Positions 26,048 to 35,525 of a stretch of DNA of 49,813 nucleotides are shown here, piece after piece. The DNA lies in assembly GCA_937916505.1 (NCBI GenBank), contig CALFSW010000381.1, positions 1 to 49,813 of the forward strand. Reading direction: 5' to 3'. The notes under the pieces were generated by a model. The model was given only the letters and a program-made list of their open reading frames with translations. It was not told the DNA's origin and ran no database searches. Source of the DNA: an uncultured Verrucomicrobiales bacterium (lineage in GTDB: Bacteria; Verrucomicrobiota; Verrucomicrobiia; Verrucomicrobiales; Akkermansiaceae). Made by a program: the position numbers and the translations under genes. Every line of letters begins with the position of its first letter. The stretch's first letter is position 1.

Positions 26048-26914
26048 ATGCTGGCTTCAGAGTTAATGGAAAAAGTGCGCCGGATTGAAATCCGGAGCCG
26101 CCGCATTGTGCAAAACCAAACCGCTGGTGCCTGGCACGCCTCGTTTAAAGGTCGCGGTATCGAATTTGCAGAAATTCGCGAATACCAGGAAGGCGATGAA
26201 ATGCGATCCATCGACTGGAACGTCTCCGCACGCCTCGGTTCCCCATTTATCAAACTCTTCACGGAGGAACGGGAGCAAAATGTCTTCTTCCTCGTCGACC
26301 GCTCTGCATCCGGTCAGTTCGGTTCGGGAGCCACCACCAAGGCCGAATACACTGCCGAAGTCGCGGCTGTCCTCGCCTTCTCCGCGACCCTCAACAAAGA
26401 CAAGGTCGGCCTCCTTCTTTTTTCCGACCAGGAAGAACTCCAACTCGATCCCGCCCGCGGCCACCGACACGTCCTGCGCATGATTCGTGAGCTTCTGGCC
26501 TTCGAACCCGAATCCCCTCGCACTGATCTTGCCGGTGGCATCGAGCATCTTCTCAAAACCACCCTCAAACGCTCCATCGTCTTCATTCTTAGCGACCTCA
26601 TCACCCCCGCTTTCGACAAGCCCCTCCGGGCCCTATCTCGAAAACACGAAGTCATTCTCCTTCACATTTCAGACCCCATCGAGCGCGAACTGCCCAACAT
26701 CCCCGCCCTTTCCATCAGCGACCTCGAGACCGGAAAAGTCACCCGCCTGAGCCGGAAAGACGCCAAGGCACTTGCCGCCCGCACTTCGAAGGCTGCCGAG
26801 GAAGTCGCCTCCACCTGCCGACGTGCCGGAGTAGACTACGTCCCGCTCGATACTGCCACCGACTATCTCCCTGCCATCATCGCCCTCTTCCAGCGGCGCA
26901 TTTCACGTCGATGA
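26048..26914 (+). CDS. DUF58 family protein with VWA-like fold
   Basis: A 288-residue soluble protein of the DUF58 family, the usual partner of MoxR. It contains the diagnostic sequence GRGIEFAEIREYQEGDEMRS (in the region 34-53) followed by IDWNVSARLG. It then has a von Willebrand A-like core with VFFLVDRSASGQFG as a degenerate MIDAS, and a strand VGLLLFSDQEE. No membrane segment is seen, unlike many longer DUF58 proteins. Its stop overlaps the next ATG by four bases. Confidence 0.92.
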   Translation: MLASELMEKVRRIEIRSRRIVQNQTAGAWHASFKGRGIEFAEIREYQEGDEMRSIDWNVSARLGSPFIKLFTEEREQNVFFLVDRSASGQFGSGATTKAEYTAEVAAVLAFSATLNKDKVGLLLFSDQEELQLDPARGHRHVLRMIRELLAFEPESPRTDLAGGIEHLLKTTLKRSIVFILSDLITPAFDKPLRALSRKHEVILLHISDPIERELPNIPALSISDLETGKVTRLSRKDAKALAARTSKAAEEVASTCRRAGVDYVPLDTATDYLPAIIALFQRRISRR

Positions 26915-27888
26915 AGTCCATTTTCACCATCCTCAAATTTGCCCTGCTAGCCGTCCTCCTGGTCGGCCTCGCTTTCGGGTATGTTTTCTTCCGGGTCTGG
27001 CAGAAGAACGAGCGTCCCGCCATCGAAAGCAATTCCTGGGATAAGGAAGAGATCCTCCTCGGCCATGATGCCACCCTTAAGGTCACCATCACCGCCCCGT
27101 GGCACCGCGAAATCACCCGTCCCACCCCTTTCGCCCATCCTGATTTCCTCGTGCCCGTTCCCGAACAGGCAACAGTGGCAAGAGGTTCCCTCAACTTCTC
27201 CGGCAACCGCACTTGGGAAATCAAGGTCCCCTTCGTCGCCACCGACACCAAGACTCTCGAAGGCCTCACCGCCACCTTCCCCATCAAAGCACCAAAACGC
27301 ATCTCACCCAATTCCATCACCCTTCCCCTTCCCTCTCTTAGCATTGTCACCCCGGACGAGATTCCGGAAAGCCCACACAATCCGGAAGCCTTTCTCACCG
27401 AGGAAAAGCCGGAGGAAGAACCAAAATCGGCGCCAGAGGACAATGCCAAAGCAAGACTCTGGTACTGGGCTCTCGCCGCCCTCCTGCTCATCCCCGCGAT
27501 CATTTACCTTCTTCGTCGCACCGGGATTATCAAAACCACCCCGCCTTGGGAAAAAGCCCTCGGCAAGCTCGATCAACTCGACCCCGCCACCCAGCCGGTC
27601 GCCTTCTACTCCAAGCTCACCGACATTCTCAAATCCTACACGTCCGAACGCTTCGCCATCCGGGCTCGCTCCAAAACTTCCGCGGAGTTTATCCCGATTC
27701 TTCGTCACCACCCGCAGATTCCAAAGGATCATCTCGAAGACCTCTCCGCCTTTGCCAGCCTCGCCGACGCCGTAAAGTTCGCCGACCACAATCCGAATGC
27801 GACCGAGGCTCCAAAGTCTCTGGAGCTCGTTCGCTCGTTCGTCAATGCCACCACCCCTGAGCCCAACACCGAATCATCCGATGTCTGA
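26911..27888 (+). CDS. Membrane-anchored Bat-operon protein (DUF4381/BatD-like layout)
   Basis: 325 residues. An N-terminal membrane anchor (ILKFALLAVLLVGLAFGYVFF) is followed by an extracytoplasmic beta-rich domain (about 45-150), an acidic Pro/Glu linker, a second membrane segment (YWALAALLLIPAIIYLL, about 190-206) and a cytoplasmic helical tail (about 215-310). The position between DUF58 and BatA, and the tail rich in helices, match the small membrane proteins called DUF4381 in other Bat operons; sequence-level assignment is tentative. It overlaps DUF58 by four bases and BatA by eight. Confidence 0.6.
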   Translation: MKSIFTILKFALLAVLLVGLAFGYVFFRVWQKNERPAIESNSWDKEEILLGHDATLKVTITAPWHREITRPTPFAHPDFLVPVPEQATVARGSLNFSGNRTWEIKVPFVATDTKTLEGLTATFPIKAPKRISPNSITLPLPSLSIVTPDEIPESPHNPEAFLTEEKPEEEPKSAPEDNAKARLWYWALAALLLIPAIIYLLRRTGIIKTTPPWEKALGKLDQLDPATQPVAFYSKLTDILKSYTSERFAIRARSKTSAEFIPILRHHPQIPKDHLEDLSAFASLADAVKFADHNPNATEAPKSLELVRSFVNATTPEPNTESSDV

Positions 27889-28915
27889 AATCACCTTCGC
27901 ACATCCCTACGTTCTCTGGCTCCTGATTCCGCTCCTTGGCGGTCTCATCTGGCGCTGGCTCAGCCAACCTGCTTCCATCGCGGTTTCCTCGACCGAGCAC
28001 TACACCACGGCCACCGCTTCCCGGTTTTTTTCGCCCCGCCACCTCCTCCTTTTTCTCGAGGTCCTCGCCGCCGCCGCCTTCGTTGTGGCTCTCGCGCGAC
28101 CACAGTCCGACGTCGAACTCATCCCCATGACCAGGGAAGGAACCGACATCATGCTCGTCCTCGACTACTCGAACAGCATGGATGCCTTCGACCCTGAATC
28201 CTCGATGGACGACTTCACCGTGCGTCAAGCCATCAACTCGGGCCGCCTTAAAGACCGCCTCGGCGTCGCCCGTGATCAAATCGCCCGCTTCGTCAAACGC
28301 CGCTCCGGAGATCGCATCGGTCTCGTCATTTTTGGAGTGGATGCCTACCCGGCGGTTCCACCCACCACCGACCACGACTACCTCATCAGCTTCGTCAATC
28401 AGCTCGAGAACTCCCTACTCGATATGAACGAACGGGGGACCAACATCGCCGGGGGAATCAGCGCCGGCATCAACGCCCTGAAAGACTATACCGAAACACG
28501 CCGTACCATGGTTCTCATCACCGATGGCGACCACACCGTTGACGATGAAGTCTTCACTCCGGTCACGGCCGCAGAAGCCGCAAAGAAGCAAGACATCGTC
28601 ATCCACACCGTCGGCATCGGAAGTGACGACCCGTTCCTCCTCGGCCCGCTTTCCCGCATGGGCGCCACCATTCGTTTCGACACCCGCAATCTTCAAAAAA
28701 TCGCCGCCATCACCAGTGGTCGCTTTTTCCGGGCCAAAGACACCAAGGGCTTCGAAGAAGTCATGGACACCATCGACTCCCTTGAAACCACCTCCCGCCA
28801 ACACCCCGCCCTCGTTTACCAACGGGACCTCTATCCCAATATCCTCTACGCCGGAGTTGCCGCGCTCGCGCTCGCTTTTCTGCTAAGACACACCCTGCTT
28901 CGAGAAATCTCCTAA
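27881..28915 (+). CDS. batA: BatA-like VWA-domain membrane protein
   Basis: 344 residues. Two hydrophobic segments near the N-terminus (ITFAHPYVLWLLIPLLGGLIW typically begins such proteins; seen here in part, and LLLFLEVLAAAAFVVALA) precede a von Willebrand A domain. The MIDAS motif is LDYSNSMD with Asp94, and the family block GDRIGLVIFGVDAYP, GTNIAGGISAG and VLITDGDHT is intact. A last membrane segment lies at about 318-338. BatA and BatB proteins were named for aerotolerance in Bacteroides; the biochemical role is unsettled. The ATG at 27881 overlaps the preceding stop. Confidence 0.9.
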   Translation: MSEITFAHPYVLWLLIPLLGGLIWRWLSQPASIAVSSTEHYTTATASRFFSPRHLLLFLEVLAAAAFVVALARPQSDVELIPMTREGTDIMLVLDYSNSMDAFDPESSMDDFTVRQAINSGRLKDRLGVARDQIARFVKRRSGDRIGLVIFGVDAYPAVPPTTDHDYLISFVNQLENSLLDMNERGTNIAGGISAGINALKDYTETRRTMVLITDGDHTVDDEVFTPVTAAEAAKKQDIVIHTVGIGSDDPFLLGPLSRMGATIRFDTRNLQKIAAITSGRFFRAKDTKGFEEVMDTIDSLETTSRQHPALVYQRDLYPNILYAGVAALALAFLLRHTLLREIS

Positions 28916-28927
28916 CTTTTAGACGCC

Positions 28928-31516
28928 ATGGAATTCATCGCTCTCAAACATCTTTTTTGGGTCCTCCCCGTCCTGGGATTGGCGATCCTTGCCGCGTATT
29001 GGGCCTTCATCCAACGCCGCCGCGCCATCGGCCTCCTCACTCAAAACTCCGGGCAATGCCACCTTCAGTCGAACGCCTCCCCGGTTCGTCGCCGCATCCT
29101 TTCCATTGTCCTCATCACCGCTCTCATCCTGGCCCTGGCCGCCGTCCTCCGCCCCATCGGTGGAACCGAAATCACCGAGCACCGCCGTCCCGCAAAAAAC
29201 CTCATCGTCCTTCTCGACATCTCAAATTCCATGAGTGCGACCGATGCCGATGGCATCAGTCGCATTGAAGCCGCCAAGCTCGTCCTTCGGTCTTTCATCC
29301 AGAAACGCCCCACCGACAAAATCGGCCTCCTTTCCTTCGCCGGGGCCACGTATCCTGAAAGCCCTGTCACCCTTGACCGCTCCATGCTCCTCGACAAGGT
29401 GAACAAAATTCAACCCGGCGACATCCTTGTTGGTGGCACTGACGTTGACGCCGCACTCCGTGAAGCCCAGAACCTCCTCACCGAGGAACCCCCTCCGGGT
29501 TCTGCCATCATTGTTCTTTCAGACGGCGACAATGTCACCGGCCCCAACCCCGACAAAGTTCTCGCTCAACTCGAAGAAGCCAACATTCCGGTCATCTCGG
29601 TGGCCTTTGGAAAAGATGCCGTCCCCTCCAATGTCCCCGGCTCCGGCATGTCCACAAAAGCCAACCACGAGACCTTGCGCCGACTTTCCGAATCAACAAA
29701 TGGCCTCTTTCTTGCCGCTTCACCCAAAGAAGTGGATTCACAAGTTGCCAAACTCAGCTCCCGCGTCGACACCATTGAACTCAATGGTAAAAACATCGCG
29801 GCCGAACTCTACGAACGCCCCCTTGACCTCTACGCCTGGCCCCTGGCTATAGCCCTCATCTGCCTTATGATCCATCTCTTCCTCCCCCTCCGCACCAAGA
29901 ACTGGCATCCCCTTACCACCGCAATTGCCCTCATCTTCATCCTCCCGCAAATGCTGCCTGCCGAGGAGGTCGAGACCTACGAAGAAGCGCTCGAACTCGC
30001 CAAAGATGAGAAACTTCCCGCCCTCCTCATCTTCACCGGCTCCGATTGGTCAAAGCTCTCCATCACCTTTGAACGGGAAATCCTTAGCCACACCGTGTTC
30101 CAAAAGTGGGCCGATGCCAAAGTCATCCGTGCCATCGTCGACCTTCCGCAGATCGGCTTGTCCGATGACGAACGCCAGAAGCGTCGCGCCCTCGCCAAAA
30201 AACTGGGTGTCGAAACCTACCCCATGGCGGTCTTCCTCGACACGGAGGAAAACATCCTCGGGACCCTCACCCACGACCCGAATGGTCCCGACGCTTGGAT
30301 CAAGCGGGCCGAAGCCATTCTCGCCGGTGAGGAAGCGGCCTCGGACACCGCCGCTTCCTCCGAGTATCTTCCCGATGAAATCCGTAAGGCCCTCGAGGAT
30401 CCCACTCTCACCGACGCCCAGCGCAGCGTTCGCCACTACAACAAGGCTCTCGAACTCGAAAAAGCAGAGCCAGATCTCACCCTCGAATCGGACGACCGCT
30501 TCAAGCTCCTCATTGATCTTTACAACAAGGCCGCTGACGAAGCCCCTGAAGACCGCACCGACCTGATCTTTGCGGCCCGCCACAAACTCGGTCTTCTTCA
30601 TCACCGTAAAGGCCAGTCCCGCCTCCCAAAATCCGAGCAAGACATCATGATGATGGCTATGAAAGAGCGGGCCGATCCTGTCAAACTGCTCAAACGCGCT
30701 AAACGCTCCTTTGATAATGCCCTGGGAATCTACAAAAACGCCGCTCCTCTAAAACCCGGCGACGATGAACTCAGTGACAACCTGGCTCTCGCCTATAAAA
30801 ACCGTTCCCGTGTGCAGGCTTACCTTGATTACTTCGAAGCCTTCCAAGCAGCCATCAAGAACACCTCAACGGCCCTCAAACAAGAAAAGCAATTTGTAAA
30901 GAGCCTTGACCGGGAAGTGACCACCCGTTTGGAAGTCAACAAAAAGGCCATCGAAATTTCAGTGACTTCCATTCAAGATCTCATCACCAAAGCCGAAGCG
31001 ATTGAAGACATCCCCACCATTCTCCCTAAAGAGGGCTTAAAGGACTACCGCCTTGCCGACGAAGACATCGTCCTCGCTCCTTCCCCCCATCGGGAACGTG
31101 AACTCAGCAAAGCCCAACAACATATTCAGGATGCCCTTGATCATCTCGTTGATCCCCAACAGCAACAACCCCAGCCTCAACCCCAGTCGGGAGAAGGTGA
31201 AGGCGAGCCCGAGGAAGGTGAACCTCAGGAAGGTGAGGACGAGGGCGAAGATGAAGGTGGCCGTCAGCGCGATCAGGAAGGGAAGCAGGATGAGGGAGAA
31301 AACCCCCAAGGCGACCGTCCCGATGGCGAGCAACCTGGCGGCACTGACAAGGAACAGGAAGGCGAACAAGGCAGTGGAGGCGAGGAGGAAAGCGATCAAA
31401 ACGATCTCCGACGCGCCGAAAAAGAAAATGGCGATCTGCGGGGCAAGCTCATGGACCGGCTCCGCCAACAGCATTTTCAAAAAGGTCCCCGTGTCCCTCC
31501 TAGTAAGAACCATTAG
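28928..31516 (+). CDS. batB: BatB-like VWA protein fused to thioredoxin-like and TPR/BatC-like regions
   Basis: 862 residues. The BatB part (1 to about 330) has N-terminal membrane segments, a VWA domain with MIDAS LLDISNSMSA (Asp96) and a third membrane segment at about 300-320. A thioredoxin-like domain follows (about 343-470: PALLIFTGSDWSKLS, then YPMAVFLDTEENILGTL), in which both active-site cysteines of the usual WCxxC are replaced by Ser. Residues about 500-690 are helical and TPR-like (DNALGIYKNAAPLKPGDDELSDN). Residues about 742-830 are a low-complexity Gln/Pro/Glu/Gly tract, and the C-terminus is basic. BatB and BatC are separate genes in many bacteria; here they are joined. Confidence 0.85.
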   Translation: MEFIALKHLFWVLPVLGLAILAAYWAFIQRRRAIGLLTQNSGQCHLQSNASPVRRRILSIVLITALILALAAVLRPIGGTEITEHRRPAKNLIVLLDISNSMSATDADGISRIEAAKLVLRSFIQKRPTDKIGLLSFAGATYPESPVTLDRSMLLDKVNKIQPGDILVGGTDVDAALREAQNLLTEEPPPGSAIIVLSDGDNVTGPNPDKVLAQLEEANIPVISVAFGKDAVPSNVPGSGMSTKANHETLRRLSESTNGLFLAASPKEVDSQVAKLSSRVDTIELNGKNIAAELYERPLDLYAWPLAIALICLMIHLFLPLRTKNWHPLTTAIALIFILPQMLPAEEVETYEEALELAKDEKLPALLIFTGSDWSKLSITFEREILSHTVFQKWADAKVIRAIVDLPQIGLSDDERQKRRALAKKLGVETYPMAVFLDTEENILGTLTHDPNGPDAWIKRAEAILAGEEAASDTAASSEYLPDEIRKALEDPTLTDAQRSVRHYNKALELEKAEPDLTLESDDRFKLLIDLYNKAADEAPEDRTDLIFAARHKLGLLHHRKGQSRLPKSEQDIMMMAMKERADPVKLLKRAKRSFDNALGIYKNAAPLKPGDDELSDNLALAYKNRSRVQAYLDYFEAFQAAIKNTSTALKQEKQFVKSLDREVTTRLEVNKKAIEISVTSIQDLITKAEAIEDIPTILPKEGLKDYRLADEDIVLAPSPHRERELSKAQQHIQDALDHLVDPQQQQPQPQPQSGEGEGEPEEGEPQEGEDEGEDEGGRQRDQEGKQDEGENPQGDRPDGEQPGGTDKEQEGEQGSGGEEESDQNDLRRAEKENGDLRGKLMDRLRQQHFQKGPRVPPSKNH

Positions 31517-31530
31517 AACATCGGCCTGTC

Positions 31531-33846
31531 ATGCTCCGTTTTCTCATCTGCCTGATCGCTCTGGCCACCCTCTCCGCAAATGCGCAGGAGGAGCCTCAGA
31601 TTATCTATCCACCCAGCGTGATTTCAGACCATCGCGTGGCTCATATCAAACTCATCACAAGGACCGAGTTGGAACTCGGAAAATTACCCAAGCACCCCAA
31701 AATTATTTGGCTTGGCTATTCCAGCGTCCGGCTCGCAAACAACTTCCGTAACGAGATGCAAACGGAGAACAGGATCGATTTCATCGCCACCGCTCCAGGC
31801 TTGATTGAATTCCCTCCGATTCCCGTCGCCCTCGATAATCGCGATTTTTTCATCCGGATCGGTGACATTCGGGTTGAAAAAAATGAATCGTCAAAAACCG
31901 ACACCCGTCTCGAGGTTCTTTGGAACAACCAACCTGAAATCCCAAAGCAAGTTCATCTTGGCGAGGCCGTCGAAGTTGAGTTTCGTGAATTGATCCGGCA
32001 ACGCCGGGAGGACTACTCCACCGGCCCCCGATTTTCCGCGCCCTCCAACCGGATCAACGGGGGGCAATGGCACCAATTCACTCGAATTCAGGGAAGAAAA
32101 GCAGTTCCCAGCGATTTCTATCTCTCAAAATCGAGGGGGCTTTTCAGTCGATTCAGGGACCCTCGCGACAGCCCGGGCATCTATCAGGAATACACAAACC
32201 AAAAGATCGATGGGAAATACTACACGATTCGTCTCTATAAAACCCGGCTCTACCTTACCAAACTTGGAAAAGCCACGGGCCATCTCAGCGCCACACTCGG
32301 CACTTCCGGAGCCAGCGCCCGTCTCCGCACTCATGTTTTACCCTTCGAAATCGAGGTCATCCCCATTCCCCCTCTTCCCAATGACCAGGCCGTTGACACC
32401 GGCCTGATCGGTGATTGGGAATTAGAGGCCGACTTCCGCCCCAGCCAACCGCAAGCTGCCCAGCCCTTCGAAATCAATATCTCGGTGACCGGACAGGGAA
32501 ACCCCAAGTTGCGCAATCAAATCGACTTTTCATCGGACGGTTTTCCTTCAGTCGAAAGCTCCTTCGAACCCCGCGTCACCAGCAACTGGGACTTCTGGGA
32601 GGGGGAATTCACCCAAACTCTTCTCCCAACCGGAAAAGTCGGCACCCTCCCGGCAATCACCCTTGCTTCCTTCGACACCGTCGGCGACCAGTGGCGTTTC
32701 CAGGAAATCACTCCCGCCTTCACTCTCCCCGGGTTCGAAAACATCGCGGATTCCTTCAAACCCCGATCCTCTTCCGGATCCTCCATCAACCGGCCCGTCC
32801 TTCTCAATCTTCCCATCGCCACCTTTGGTGCCTTCGCCATTGCTCCTCTGCTTCCCTTTCTGTTCGGTTTTGTGAAAAAACGCCTCGATACCCGTGACCC
32901 TGAAGCCAAGGAACGCGTAAAAACCCTCAAGAAATTGATCCACGACTTCGAATCAGGCAAAGGTACTCCCGAGGCAATCGACCGGGAACTTCTCCCCATT
33001 TTGCGTCACCGCCTCGACCTTCCCGCCGGAGCCACTGCCAGGGAAATTGCCGATGCCCTTGAAAATCCGGACCTTTCGACGAGTCTCCTGATCCACGCCG
33101 AATCATCCTTCTCTGCCACCGCTCCTCCTGTTGATTTTAAATCCCTCGCCAAACAATTGGCCAAATTCACCCTCCTGATTCTCTTCACATTCTCCGGCCT
33201 CCGCGGAGCGACTCTGGAGGAGGCCAATGACTTCTTTGAAAAAGCCAACTACCGCGAAGCCATCAAGGGCTACCAGGTGCTCATCAAAGAAGAACCCAAC
33301 CGGGCTTCCCTCCACTTCAATCTCGCTCAGGCGTTTCTTTCCTCAAATGACCCCGCCCGCGCCCGCGCGGCCTGTCACACATCCCTCCTGCTCAATCCCC
33401 TCGACAAGGAATCCCGCGATCTCATGAGCGAAATCCGGGAACGGCAGGGAGATCTCACCGTCACCCGCAACCGCTTTCTCGACCTCCGCCCCGACCAATG
33501 GATCATCGTCGCCGCCATCGTGTGGGTTGTTTCCTTTCTCTACTTCGGAGTCCGCAAGTTTCTCTCCATTACCCGCTGGCCCGGATACATTATGGCAGCT
33601 CTCGCACTTCTCCTTCTGGGAACAGCCGCTTGGAGGCAGACTCACGACTACGCCCCCGATCAATACATGATTATTGCCGACGAGCTCCCTCGCGAACCCG
33701 AAGCCGGCACTCCCGACTGGGATTACCCGCCACTTCGCGCCGGCCAGATTGTAGAGGTTGCCGAGGTGGATGCCACTCATGCCCGCATCGATTCATCCGA
33801 CAGCAGTTTCTGGCTCCCCGTCAAAGAACTTCAACAAGTCTGGTAA
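31531..33846 (+). CDS. batD: BatD-BatE fusion protein
   Basis: 771 residues. A signal peptide (FLICLIALATLSANA) is followed by an extracytoplasmic beta-rich BatD (oxygen-tolerance) region to about residue 415, then a membrane segment at about 425-450 and a cytoplasmic stretch. A second hydrophobic segment (LLILFTFSGLRG) leads into TPR-type repeats (about 563-650: YREAIKGYQVLIKEEPNRAS, HFNLAQAFLSSNDPARARAA). Two further membrane segments (about 658-700) and an SH3-like tail (PLRAGQIVEVAEVDATHARI) complete a BatE module. The start ATG at 31531 is 14 bases after the batB stop. Fusion of D and E explains the absence of a separate batE. Confidence 0.82.
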   Translation: MLRFLICLIALATLSANAQEEPQIIYPPSVISDHRVAHIKLITRTELELGKLPKHPKIIWLGYSSVRLANNFRNEMQTENRIDFIATAPGLIEFPPIPVALDNRDFFIRIGDIRVEKNESSKTDTRLEVLWNNQPEIPKQVHLGEAVEVEFRELIRQRREDYSTGPRFSAPSNRINGGQWHQFTRIQGRKAVPSDFYLSKSRGLFSRFRDPRDSPGIYQEYTNQKIDGKYYTIRLYKTRLYLTKLGKATGHLSATLGTSGASARLRTHVLPFEIEVIPIPPLPNDQAVDTGLIGDWELEADFRPSQPQAAQPFEINISVTGQGNPKLRNQIDFSSDGFPSVESSFEPRVTSNWDFWEGEFTQTLLPTGKVGTLPAITLASFDTVGDQWRFQEITPAFTLPGFENIADSFKPRSSSGSSINRPVLLNLPIATFGAFAIAPLLPFLFGFVKKRLDTRDPEAKERVKTLKKLIHDFESGKGTPEAIDRELLPILRHRLDLPAGATAREIADALENPDLSTSLLIHAESSFSATAPPVDFKSLAKQLAKFTLLILFTFSGLRGATLEEANDFFEKANYREAIKGYQVLIKEEPNRASLHFNLAQAFLSSNDPARARAACHTSLLLNPLDKESRDLMSEIRERQGDLTVTRNRFLDLRPDQWIIVAAIVWVVSFLYFGVRKFLSITRWPGYIMAALALLLLGTAAWRQTHDYAPDQYMIIADELPREPEAGTPDWDYPPLRAGQIVEVAEVDATHARIDSSDSSFWLPVKELQQVW

Positions 33847-33847
33847 C

Positions 33848-35521
33848 ATGAAATCCCTCATCCTGACCGCCACCCTCGCTGCGCTCTCCTCCGCCGGAGC
33901 CCTCACCTGGACCACCGCACACGAACAAGCGGTCGAAAAAAGCACTCTTGAGCTGGCAAAGCAATTGCCAGCTCAAACCGCCATCATTGGACGCACCGGC
34001 CTTCCCGACACCCGCGTCGCGGTCGTCGTCAGTGAGGACGGCCACCTCCTTTCCCCTTACCTTCGTAGCATTGATGGGGAAGACGCCCCCTACCTTCTTT
34101 ACAAGCCCGACGGTTCACGCATCAAACTCACCACGATTGTCGAGAGACCCAAGCGCTTTGTCGCGCTGCTTAAGCTTGAAGAAAAAGACCCCTCGCTCTC
34201 TCCGGTTCGGATTTCCGAAGTCATTGATCACACAGTCGCCGTCCCGACCTGCTCTCCCATCGCTTCCCTGGGCGAACCAGCTGGAATTTACGTCGAACAC
34301 CTTGAATTCCCCCCTCCCGAAGATGCCACCATTTTCCGTCTCGACAGCATTTTCCACGGCCCGGGCTCCCCCGTCCTCGACCTTTCAGGCAGCCTTCTCG
34401 GCTTCACCTTGAAACCCCGCGCGAGCAATACTCCCGCCCTCATGATTTCCAAACTCATCGGTGAAATCCCCGAGCTCGATTCCATTCTTTCCGACCTCTC
34501 CGAATCCAACCTTCCGGATCTCCCCCTTACTCCGGAAATATCCAATGAGGAGATCAAGGAACTCACGGATTCCCCCCTCAGGGAAAGCCGCGAACGCTTT
34601 GTCCAAGGCACCCATCCTTCACCCAAACCCTGCGTTCTCATTTTTAACGAAGGAGCCCAAGCCACCCACTCCATCATTGGCACCATCGTTCGGCAGGACG
34701 GACTCATTCTGACGAAAGCCAGCGAGCTCGGTCCCGATCTTCGTGTCCGTTATGGCGGAAAGAACTATCCCGGAGTCCTCCTCGCCACCGACGAAAAAAC
34801 CGACCTCGCCCTCGTCGCCATCGAAGCAACCGGTCTCCCGTTTGTAACCTGGACGGACAAAATCCCGCAACCGGGCACCACCCTCGCAGCCCCCATCCTC
34901 CTTCAGGAGGCGAGCGAAGACATGGTTTCCGAACCCACCTCCTACACCGGAACCTTCACCCATCTTCTGGCGGAAAAAACTCCTGCTGTCCAGGCCAGCA
35001 GCCAGGTCACCAGCCTCGGCTTGATCACCGAACAAATCGATTCCGGAGTGACCATCGCAGCGATCAAACCAGAGACTCCTGCTTTCGAATCCGGCCTCTC
35101 GCCCGGGGACATCATCACAAAACTCAATGACGCCGAAATCAAGCGCCGCCCGGATCTCACCCGCTTTTTGAATAACCGCAAGGTCGGGGACGAGATCACC
35201 ATGACCGTCAAACGCGGCGATGAAGAAATGGAATTCAAGGTGAGCTTGGTCTCCCCGAAAATCATCCCTCCTGCCACCGGGATCGATATCAAAGGCGGGA
35301 TTCCCATGATCCCCAGTGTCCGACGGGGCCCCTTCCCCGATGTTCTTGCCCACACCGTGCCAATCAACGCCTGGGACTGTGGATCGCCTCTCTTTGATCT
35401 TAAAGGTCGCGCTTTGGGCCTAAACATTGCCGCTGTTTCCGCTACCCGCACTTTGGCCCTGCTTCCACAGGATGTGCGCGATGCCCTGACCCGATTGATG
35501 GCTGAAACACGCCCCTTCTAA
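33848..35521 (+). CDS. HtrA-like pseudoprotease with PDZ domain
   Basis: 557 residues with signal peptide MKSLILTATLAALSSAGA. Two trypsin-like HtrA modules can be traced. In the first, the catalytic motifs are lost: the strand VAVVVSEDGHLLSPYL lacks TAAH, FVALLKLE lacks the Asp, and GPGSPVLD replaces GDSGGPL. In the second, GTIVRQDGLILTKASEL lacks His, TDLALVAIEA keeps an Asp, and a PDZ domain (about 400-480, KPETPAFESGLSPGDIITKL) is inserted before the final strand, DCGSPLFDLKGRALGLN, where Cys near 511 falls about where the nucleophile would be. It starts one base after the batDE stop and is followed after four bases by an active paralogue. Confidence 0.78.
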   Translation: MKSLILTATLAALSSAGALTWTTAHEQAVEKSTLELAKQLPAQTAIIGRTGLPDTRVAVVVSEDGHLLSPYLRSIDGEDAPYLLYKPDGSRIKLTTIVERPKRFVALLKLEEKDPSLSPVRISEVIDHTVAVPTCSPIASLGEPAGIYVEHLEFPPPEDATIFRLDSIFHGPGSPVLDLSGSLLGFTLKPRASNTPALMISKLIGEIPELDSILSDLSESNLPDLPLTPEISNEEIKELTDSPLRESRERFVQGTHPSPKPCVLIFNEGAQATHSIIGTIVRQDGLILTKASELGPDLRVRYGGKNYPGVLLATDEKTDLALVAIEATGLPFVTWTDKIPQPGTTLAAPILLQEASEDMVSEPTSYTGTFTHLLAEKTPAVQASSQVTSLGLITEQIDSGVTIAAIKPETPAFESGLSPGDIITKLNDAEIKRRPDLTRFLNNRKVGDEITMTVKRGDEEMEFKVSLVSPKIIPPATGIDIKGGIPMIPSVRRGPFPDVLAHTVPINAWDCGSPLFDLKGRALGLNIAAVSATRTLALLPQDVRDALTRLMAETRPF

Positions 35522-35525
35522 CTGC

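Noticed and set aside
30040-30070. Active thiol-disulfide oxidoreductase in the BatB fusion
   Set aside because: The CxxC is absent (SDWSKLS), so redox catalysis by this domain is not supported.
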